A program made the translations under genes and the position numbers. A model generated the notes under the pieces. That model saw only the letters and a list, made by a program, of their open reading frames with translations, did not search any database and was not told the origin of the DNA. This document shows positions 56,956-64,000 of a DNA stretch of 64,000 bases, in pieces. How positions within the stretch are numbered: position 1 is the stretch's first letter; every line of letters begins with the position of its first letter. This DNA comes from Xanthobacteraceae bacterium (GTDB taxonomy: Bacteria; Pseudomonadota; Alphaproteobacteria; Rhizobiales; Xanthobacteraceae). Location of the stretch: assembly GCA_031291475.1 (NCBI GenBank), contig JARLIY010000132.1, forward strand, positions 310,001 through 374,000. The letters run 5' to 3'.

Positions 56956-58545
56956 CTACGACTCCAATTCGCGCAATTTGAACCGCTGAATCTTTCCGGT
57001 CGCCGTGCGCGGCAAATCGGGGCGGATGTCGATCCAGCGCGGATATTTCCACGGGCCGGCGCAGGTTTTCACGTGCACCCGCAAAGTTTCGAGCAAGCCG
57101 TCGTCGAGCGCATAGCCGTCGCGCAGCACGATGAAGGCCTTCGGCTTGATCAGGCCGTCGGCGTCTTCCTTGCCGATGACGGCGGCTTCGAGCACCGCTT
57201 CGTGCGAAGCGAGCGCCGCCTCGACCTCGAACGGCGACACCCACATGCCGCTGACCTTGAACATGTCGTCGGTGCGCCCGCAATAATGGTAATAGCCGTC
57301 CGCGTCGCGGAAAAATTTGTCGCCGGTATAGGTCCATTCGCCGACAAAGGTGCGGCGGCTTTTTCCGCGCTGGTTCCAATAGCCCTCGCCGGCGGTCGGC
57401 CCGCGCACGATGAGTTCGCCGATCTCGCCGTCGGCAGCTTCGTGGGCCTCCTCGTCGACGATTTTGAGCTCGTAGCCGGGCACCGCCTTGCCGGTGGTGC
57501 CGAAACGCACCGCGCCGGGCTGATTGGAGAGAAAAGTCTGGAACATCTCGGTCGAGCCGATGCCGTCGAGTACATCGACACCCGCCAGGGCGCGCCAGCG
57601 CTCGCCGAGATGTGCCGGCAGGGCTTCGCCGGCGGAGATAGCCAGCCGCAGACGGTCGGAGCCGGCGCCGCGGTTCATGTCCCGATGCGCCAAGAGCGAC
57701 GCATAGAGCGTCGGCACGCCGAAGAAGAGCGTCGGCCGGTGCTGGCGCATGATCTCGAACACCGCCTCGGGCGTCGGCCGCCGCGGCAGCAGCAGGGTGG
57801 TCGCTCCGACCGACATCGGGAACGCCATGGCGTTACCCATGCCGTAAGAGAAGAACAGCTTTGCCGCCGAGAACACGACGTCATCCTCGCGCACGCCGAG
57901 GACGCGTTGCCCCATCAGCCGCGCCGCGGCCATCAGCGTGGTGTGGATGTGCTTGACGCCCTTGGGCTCGCCGGTCGAGCCGGACGTGTACATCCAGAAC
58001 GCAACCTCATCGGACAGCGTCGGCGCCTTGAACACAGTTGACGATCCGCGCGCCGCGAGATCGCTGAAATCGCGCACGTCGCGGCCGCTGTCGGCGAACG
58101 CGGCCTGCTCGTCGGCGCCGGCGTTGACCAGGATCACGGTGCGCAGCCGCGGCAGGCGATCGAGAATTGGCAGAAGCGCTTTGGCGAGCGGGACCGCCGC
58201 GACGATGGCCGAGGCGCGGCTGTCACCGAGGATGTAGGCGTATTGGTCGGCGGTGAGCAGCGTATTGAGCGGCAGCACCACGATACCGGCGCGCACACCG
58301 CCCCAGAACGCGACCGGAAAATCCACGGTGTCGTACAGCAGCAGCGCGAGCCGCTCTTCCGGGCGCAGCCCGAGATCGCGGAGCGCCGCGGCAAACCGGC
58401 AGCTGCGCGCTTGCAGCTCGCCGTAAGTGAGCGAACGATCCGCATCGATGAAGGCGATTTTTTCGCCGAGGCCGCGCGCCACCGGCGTATCGACGAAATC
58501 CGTAACCGCGTTATAGGGCTTGCGCTGCAGCAGGTCGTCCAGCAT
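56956..58545 (-). CDS. Benzoate/4-hydroxybenzoate-CoA ligase family
   Basis: FWMYTSGSTGEPKGVKHIHTTL; DGIGSTEMFQTFLSNQPG; adjacent to hcrCAB. Confidence 0.88.
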   Translation of the reverse strand: MLDDLLQRKPYNAVTDFVDTPVARGLGEKIAFIDADRSLTYGELQARSCRFAAALRDLGLRPEERLALLLYDTVDFPVAFWGGVRAGIVVLPLNTLLTADQYAYILGDSRASAIVAAVPLAKALLPILDRLPRLRTVILVNAGADEQAAFADSGRDVRDFSDLAARGSSTVFKAPTLSDEVAFWMYTSGSTGEPKGVKHIHTTLMAAARLMGQRVLGVREDDVVFSAAKLFFSYGMGNAMAFPMSVGATTLLLPRRPTPEAVFEIMRQHRPTLFFGVPTLYASLLAHRDMNRGAGSDRLRLAISAGEALPAHLGERWRALAGVDVLDGIGSTEMFQTFLSNQPGAVRFGTTGKAVPGYELKIVDEEAHEAADGEIGELIVRGPTAGEGYWNQRGKSRRTFVGEWTYTGDKFFRDADGYYHYCGRTDDMFKVSGMWVSPFEVEAALASHEAVLEAAVIGKEDADGLIKPKAFIVLRDGYALDDGLLETLRVHVKTCAGPWKYPRWIDIRPDLPRTATGKIQRFKLRELES

Positions 58546-58750
58546 GGAGCTGCTTCCCCCTCGTCCCCGCTCCTTGATTTGCCGCGTTCACCCGCGGCCC
58601 GGAGTGGCCCCCGATCGTTGGGCGCATGATAAGCGTTCGCCGCGCGCGGACAAACTGGCGCGCTGACAAAAGCGCGAACGCCGCCGGTTTCGTCCCGGCG
58701 GTCGCCCGCATTATCCCGGTGCGCAAGCGCCGTGGCGGTGCCGAAAGGCG

Positions 58751-59653
58751 TTACGCGCGACGCGTCGGGAAGAGGGAGGCTGGAAAATCCGCGGCATACC
58801 GGCGGCCGCGGTCAGGCGGCCGGTCATCCGGATGCGGTGCAAGATCAGGCTCGACCGCCTTGCGATAGAGATGCCAGGTCGCATGGCCGAGCACCGGCAT
58901 CACCACGGTCAGGCCGAGGAAGAATGGCAGCGAGCCGATCACCAGCAACGCGGCGACGATGAAGCCCCACAATGCCATCGTCAGCGGATTGGCGGCGACT
59001 ACGCGGATCGAAGTGAAAAGTGCGACCGCCGCGCCAACGTCACGATCGAGCAACAGCGGAAAGGAAACGGCGCCGATCGTCAGCGCCACTACGGCGAACA
59101 GGAAGCCGACGCCGGTGCCGACAACAATCAGCGTCCATCCGGCGGATGTGGTGAATACATCGTTGGCGAATTCGCCGATCGAGGCCGGCGCCGCATAGCC
59201 GAAGGCTGCGGTGTAGATCTCTTGAGCGACCGCGAGCCAAATCAGAAAGATCGCCATGAGCAGCAGTCCCAGCGCGAGGATCGCGCCGAACGAAGGCGAG
59301 TACAGCACGTCGAAGGCATGACTGGACGAGGTGTCGAGCCCGGCTTCCCGTCGGCGGCTCAGTTCGTAGAGCCCGATTGCCGCAAACGGTCCGATGAGGG
59401 CGAAGCCGGCGGCGAGCGGAAACGCAAGCGGCAACATGGAATAGCCCGAGGCGAGCGATATGAGCCACAGGCCAAGCAACGGATAAATGATGCACAAAAA
59501 CACGGCGTGGCTTGGCATCGCGGCAAAATCGTCGAACCCGAGCGCGAGCGCCTGAAACAAGTCGGCTGGTCCTACGCGACGGATCGTTGGGCTTACCGGA
59601 TGCGAGCTTGCGCCGACCAGAAGATGTGAAAGAGCCATGGATGCCTCCCTCAA
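58751..59653 (-). CDS. DUF2189 integral membrane protein
   Basis: VGPADLFQALALGFDDFAAMPSHAVFLCIIYPLLGLWLISLASGYSMLPLAFPLAAGFALIGPFAAIGLYELSRRREAG. Confidence 0.85.
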   Translation of the reverse strand: MREASMALSHLLVGASSHPVSPTIRRVGPADLFQALALGFDDFAAMPSHAVFLCIIYPLLGLWLISLASGYSMLPLAFPLAAGFALIGPFAAIGLYELSRRREAGLDTSSSHAFDVLYSPSFGAILALGLLLMAIFLIWLAVAQEIYTAAFGYAAPASIGEFANDVFTTSAGWTLIVVGTGVGFLFAVVALTIGAVSFPLLLDRDVGAAVALFTSIRVVAANPLTMALWGFIVAALLVIGSLPFFLGLTVVMPVLGHATWHLYRKAVEPDLAPHPDDRPPDRGRRYAADFPASLFPTRRA

Positions 59654-59809
59654 CGTATGTTCAATCGGACCGCGGGCCGCGCACCTATGACGGAGGCCGC
59701 GAAGTTTCCACCCGCAGCATCATGACAAAGTCGCGGCCTTAAGGCCACAAACAAGCATTGCCGCAGCCGGGCGATCTCTTCACAAGACAGTGTCTACCAC
59801 TCGAGTTTT

Positions 59810-60028
59810 TCAGTTGTGCGCTGCAACGAGGCTTTCATGCAACCCGGCGTAATCGTAGTAGCCCGGATAATACGGCCCTGGCCCGTCATAATAGTAAGGA
59901 CCCGGCGCGCCGACGCCGATGCCAACGCCGCCCGGCCCAGCATAGACGCCAATCTGAGCCATGGCCGGCACCGCGGTGGCGGTGAAAAGCGTGCCCGCGG
60001 CAACAAGCCCAATTGCGAGTTTCTTCAT
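59810..60028 (-). CDS. Small exported Gly/Pro/Tyr-rich protein
   Basis: Signal peptide MKKLAIGLVAAGTLFTATAVPAMAQ then IGVYAGPGGVGIGVGAPGPYYYDGPGPYYPGYYDYAG. Confidence 0.6.
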   Translation of the reverse strand: MKKLAIGLVAAGTLFTATAVPAMAQIGVYAGPGGVGIGVGAPGPYYYDGPGPYYPGYYDYAGLHESLVAAHN

Positions 60029-60238
60029 CATTAGCCTCCATCGCGGGCTCGTTAAGTTCACCCACTTAGTGGAAAACGCGAAGGGGAAGAATGTTGTTCC
60101 GATTTTTGCGACAAGGTTCCGTTTCAAGAATGTGATGGAACAAGAACACGCATGCCGGCGGTTCCGCGCAAAAAAAGAGCGCCGGAAATTCCGGCACTCT
60201 TGTGAGGAGGTGCAGCAGTCTGCGTTATTTCATGCGCT

Positions 60239-61858
60239 TTAGAAGATTGCCGAGAATGCCCAGTACAGCGTGCCGGAAATGACCATGGCTGCCGGCAGCG
60301 TCAGCACCCACGCCAGCGCGATATTGCGGATGGTCGAGAGCTGCAGTCCGGAGCCGTTCGCCGCCATGGTGCCAGCGATACCTGACGATAGCACGTGCGT
60401 TGTCGATACCGGTAATCCGTAAATGTCCGCGGCGGCGATCGTCGCGGCGGCGGTGATCTCGGCGCAGGCGCCTTGCGCATAGGTCAAATGCGTCTTGCCG
60501 ATTTTCTCGCCGACGGTGACGACGATGCGTTTCCAGCCGATCATCGTTCCGAGGCCGAGCGCGATCGCCACCGATATTTTGACCCAGGTCGGGATGAACT
60601 TGGTCGCCGCATCCAGCGAAAGCTTGTACGAATTCAGCGTTCTCACTTGGTCCGGGGTGAGGTCGCTCTCCTTGTCTTTCATGAGGAAGCGGATCGCTTC
60701 CGAGGCGAGATACATGTCGTTGCGGGCGTTGCCAACACTATCGACCGGCATTCTGGCAAGCGAGCCGTATTTGGTGACTTGGTCGGAAATATCGCGCACC
60801 AGCACGGCCAACGAGGGATAAGTGCCCTCATTGATGCTGTGGCTGGCGACATAGGCGGTTACAGCCGGACGCGGATTGCCGAGCACGCTAAAGCCCGACG
60901 CCTTTTGCTCGATCACGGTGCTCGCGGCCTGCGACCGCGTCGCGAAAATTTGCAACTGGTTGTCGGGCAAGGCGCGGTTGAGCGCATAGGCGGTCGGCAC
61001 GGTTCCGATCAGGATGAGCATGATCAGGCCCATGCCCTTCTGGCCGTCGTTGGAACCGTGGAAGAAGCTCACCAGGGTGCAGGTCAGGATCAGGATGCCG
61101 CGAATCCACCAGGGCGGCGGCTGATCGCCTTTCGGCTCGGCATAAAGCGCCGGAATGCGGATGATGGACCGCAGCAGCAGCAACAAGGCCGCGGCCAGCG
61201 CGAAACCGAACAGCGGCGAAAGCAGCAACGCTTCGCCCACTTCCTTGGCTTTCGCCCAATCGACCCCCGACGTGCCGCTGCGGCCGTGTAGCAGCGCGTT
61301 AGCGATGCCGACACCAATGATCGAGCCGATCAGGGTGTGCGAGCTGGAAGCCGGCAGGCCGAAGGCCCAGGTTCCGAGATTCCAGAAGATGGCCGCGATC
61401 AAGAGGGCGAAGACCATGGCGAAGCCGGCGTGGCTGCCGACTTGCAGGATCAGTTCGACAGGAAGCAGCGAGATGATGCCGAAGGCGACGGCGCCAGAGG
61501 AGGTCAAAACCCCCGCCAGATTGAACAGGCCCGACCAAACCACGGCAAAGTTCGCCGGCAGCGCACGCGTATAGATCACGGTCGCCACGGCGTTGGCGGT
61601 ATCGTGAAAACCGTTGACGAACTCGAAGCCGAGCGCAATCAGCAGCGCGACAAAGAGAAGGAAAAACGGCGCGTAACTCGTAACTTTGGCGCCGGTGGCG
61701 TCGATGTCGGTGTAGATGCTGTAGGCGACGAATAACAGGACGGCCGCGATAACGCCCCCGAAGATAATGCCGGTCAGTGGATTAATGGCGCCGCTAAGGT
61801 CCGGACCCTTACGGGCTGCGGGTTCTATAGAGCCGGGTAATATGGCGGCTTCACTCAT
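60239..61858 (-). CDS. pit: PiT-family inorganic phosphate transporter
   Basis: ALGFEFVNGFHDTANAVATVIYTRAL and STTHVLSSGIAGTM PiT signatures. Confidence 0.95.
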   Translation of the reverse strand: MSEAAILPGSIEPAARKGPDLSGAINPLTGIIFGGVIAAVLLFVAYSIYTDIDATGAKVTSYAPFFLLFVALLIALGFEFVNGFHDTANAVATVIYTRALPANFAVVWSGLFNLAGVLTSSGAVAFGIISLLPVELILQVGSHAGFAMVFALLIAAIFWNLGTWAFGLPASSSHTLIGSIIGVGIANALLHGRSGTSGVDWAKAKEVGEALLLSPLFGFALAAALLLLLRSIIRIPALYAEPKGDQPPPWWIRGILILTCTLVSFFHGSNDGQKGMGLIMLILIGTVPTAYALNRALPDNQLQIFATRSQAASTVIEQKASGFSVLGNPRPAVTAYVASHSINEGTYPSLAVLVRDISDQVTKYGSLARMPVDSVGNARNDMYLASEAIRFLMKDKESDLTPDQVRTLNSYKLSLDAATKFIPTWVKISVAIALGLGTMIGWKRIVVTVGEKIGKTHLTYAQGACAEITAAATIAAADIYGLPVSTTHVLSSGIAGTMAANGSGLQLSTIRNIALAWVLTLPAAMVISGTLYWAFSAIF

Positions 61859-61905
61859 GGAGGGCCGTCATTTGCTCGAAAGGGCCCCAACTTTGCGCGG
61901 GCTAT

Positions 61906-61923
61906 GTGACAGGTAGATGAAAG
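61906..61923 (-). promoter_or_regulatory. Putative Pho box upstream of pit
   Basis: Minus strand CTTTCAT-CTAC-CTGTCAC, 7-4-7 PhoB direct-repeat architecture. Confidence 0.65.
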
Positions 61924-61924
61924 G

Positions 61925-63769
61925 TTAACGGCTCAATTCGTGAAACCGCGCGGTGGTGAGGTCGACGACCTCGACGATGTCGTCTTCGCCGATCGGCAAG
62001 ACGAGCAATCTGACGAATGTGCCTTTATTGGCATTATCGGCGCGATACTCAAATCCGAGCTGCTTGAGCATTTTGACAACCGCTTGGTTGCGCTCAGTCT
62101 TTTGGTAGTTGACCGCGATGGTGCCGCCCGGGCGATCGGCGCTCAACTCCCGCGACAGCCAGGCAAAAAACGCCTGCTCGACCCGCTTGCGCTGGACCCG
62201 GCAGCTCATCATGAACGACTGCAGCCGCGCCAATTGGTGATCGACGACGCACATTCCGATGATGCCGTAGTCGCCAAAACGGTCTTCGCAGCGCAGCACG
62301 TAGGCTCGGTACTTCGAAGACGGCATCATCAGCGCCTGGATATCGTCGCGGGAATACTTGGTCCCAGACACATTGAGCTGATTGGTGCGCTGCGAAAGTT
62401 CATAGGCCCGCTCCGCTTGGCTCCCGGAGAGGTCGGAAATTTCCAGGCGGATTCGGCATTGGCGCAGGAACGTCAGGTAGTCGGCGCCCGAACCGGCAAA
62501 GCTTGCGTGGCGACGTTCCTCGGTCCGGTACATGGCGCGCCGCTTGGCGCTTTCCGGGGTTGCCGGCACGTCGAATAGCGGGCTTGTCAGCAAAGTCGGG
62601 ATATCGCTCGCCGGCAGCACGGTCACTTCGGAGAGCGTCTCGCCGACCTCGCCGCGCTCGAACGGCTGATCGTCGATGAAGACGAACGTATCCAACCCGA
62701 TGTCGAGCAGCTCGGCGATGCGCTTGATCGAGACGCTTTTGGGATCCCACCCGATCTGAGGAAACAGAAAATAATCGCGAATTTTTAACGCCTCCAGCGC
62801 CGCGAGCGTGGCGTCGGGATCGTTTTTGGTGGCGATCGACTGAAGGATACCCCGCCGGTCGAGTTCGACAATGGTAGCCAGGACGACCGGGTCGATGGTC
62901 AGGGACTCGTGGCCGTCTTCGGCAAGCGTGCCGCGCCAGAGCGTATCGTCGAGGTCCCACACGACGCATTTGGCGGTGCGCGTTTTGCGCGCGGACTTCG
63001 CATTGCCGGCAAGCGGCGTCTTGCCGCTCTTGTCTGCGACACGCTGAGGCGTGAAGCGAGCAAAATCGATCAATCCGAAAGTGATCTCGCGATCGATCGC
63101 GTCGCCGACGGGTTCGATTTGAATGAGAAACGGTTTGCGCAGATCGACCAGCGCGGCGATCTCGGCGTATGGCAACTCAAAACGGTTGTAGCCGACTTGC
63201 AGATCGAAGCCCGACTGCAGCAGTCCATTCTCGCTGGCGTCGACGAAAGTGACCGTCAGAGGCAGCGGCGGACCCGATTCAAGCCACGCTTCAACGACAA
63301 ATCCGTCGATGCGCTCCGGGCGCGAAGCGCTTAAGGGGGTGGCTTTCCACCGATTCCAATGTCTGGCGAATCGGGCGTAGATCGCGCGCGAAGGCGCAAT
63401 CGTGTTGATCAGCGAGGAAGCAAAACGGTCCAGACGTTCGCGAAAACGTGCGGCTCGCACCGGAAGGAGCTGGACGGAGCCCGTCCCTTCCAGCTTGGGC
63501 CACTTGCGGAATTTAATCCGGCCGAGCGCGACGGCGCCGACTGCCGCCTGTTCGATGCCGTTGGCAAAGCGACGGCAATGACCATCCCGGCGCGGCGTGT
63601 AAAATGCGCACGACGTATAACAGCTGGGATAAGCGCATTCCGAGCAGTGCTCGCCCCAGACGATCAGGCTTCGCGCCTCGATCCTGCTCGCCAATTCATC
63701 GAACTTCGCCAGTACGTCCGGTGGCAGCAGGATGGTGGCGCGGGTCGTGCTGTCGATGGTCTCGTACAT
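61925..63769 (-). CDS. FkbH-like HAD-superfamily protein with Cys-rich N-terminus and acyltransferase-like C-terminus
   Basis: CVVWDLDDTLWRGTLAEDG and FIDDQPFERGEV; N-terminal WGEHCSECAYPSCYTSCAFYTPRRDGHCRRF. Confidence 0.85.
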   Translation of the reverse strand: MYETIDSTTRATILLPPDVLAKFDELASRIEARSLIVWGEHCSECAYPSCYTSCAFYTPRRDGHCRRFANGIEQAAVGAVALGRIKFRKWPKLEGTGSVQLLPVRAARFRERLDRFASSLINTIAPSRAIYARFARHWNRWKATPLSASRPERIDGFVVEAWLESGPPLPLTVTFVDASENGLLQSGFDLQVGYNRFELPYAEIAALVDLRKPFLIQIEPVGDAIDREITFGLIDFARFTPQRVADKSGKTPLAGNAKSARKTRTAKCVVWDLDDTLWRGTLAEDGHESLTIDPVVLATIVELDRRGILQSIATKNDPDATLAALEALKIRDYFLFPQIGWDPKSVSIKRIAELLDIGLDTFVFIDDQPFERGEVGETLSEVTVLPASDIPTLLTSPLFDVPATPESAKRRAMYRTEERRHASFAGSGADYLTFLRQCRIRLEISDLSGSQAERAYELSQRTNQLNVSGTKYSRDDIQALMMPSSKYRAYVLRCEDRFGDYGIIGMCVVDHQLARLQSFMMSCRVQRKRVEQAFFAWLSRELSADRPGGTIAVNYQKTERNQAVVKMLKQLGFEYRADNANKGTFVRLLVLPIGEDDIVEVVDLTTARFHELSR

Positions 63770-64000
63770 TGTCTTGTTCGCGCTCGCTCGCCGGGGCCAT
63801 GTATAAGGCGGACCCGGTGGCAGGGGTCCTACTAGTTATCGTTAACGCTACCGCGGCAGGCAGCGGCGGCCTTAACCGCAACGGCCAAATCCTGTCCGTT
63901 AACGATCAAAGATCGCTTAATGAAACTCCGATATAAGCATCGCCGTCCCGGCAGTATCGAGCAGAGCGCCTCGGCAGAGGGTTGCGATTTGGCTACGTCC

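Overview
High-GC alphaproteobacterial (Rhizobiales-like) chromosomal window, almost entirely protein-coding, with no convincing tRNA/rRNA, CRISPR array, prophage or intact IS. Backbone blocks: maf-coaE-dnaQ/secB; Tim44-like-mltA-smr; hslUV; hisB-DUF2628-hisH-hisA-hisF...hisE-coaA; a hybrid histidine kinase; folE; gshB-yraN-rsmI; lppC-like; hemW-rdgB-rph; hrcA-grpE; alkB; dnaK-dnaJ; pmtA-like; pyrF; dapB; gpmA; ada; nth; creA; adenylate cyclase. Accessory blocks: urtABCDE with ureDABC (no ureEFG in the window), a 4-hydroxybenzoyl-CoA reductase cluster with ligase and thioesterase, a Pit phosphate transporter, and a Cys-rich FkbH-like HAD protein. The strongest candidate for an undescribed system is the 4-bp-overlapping gene pair at 12.7-16.2 kb: a PPDK-like protein that lacks the PEP/pyruvate domain, plus a large protein with a DUF47/PhoU-like C-terminus. 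Other leads: a C-terminal comM remnant, a frameshifted DUF1330 gene, a TetR operator pair, sigma-54, sigma-32 and Pho-box motifs, and a family of G/C-rich palindromic repeats, two of which form part of the nth reading frame.
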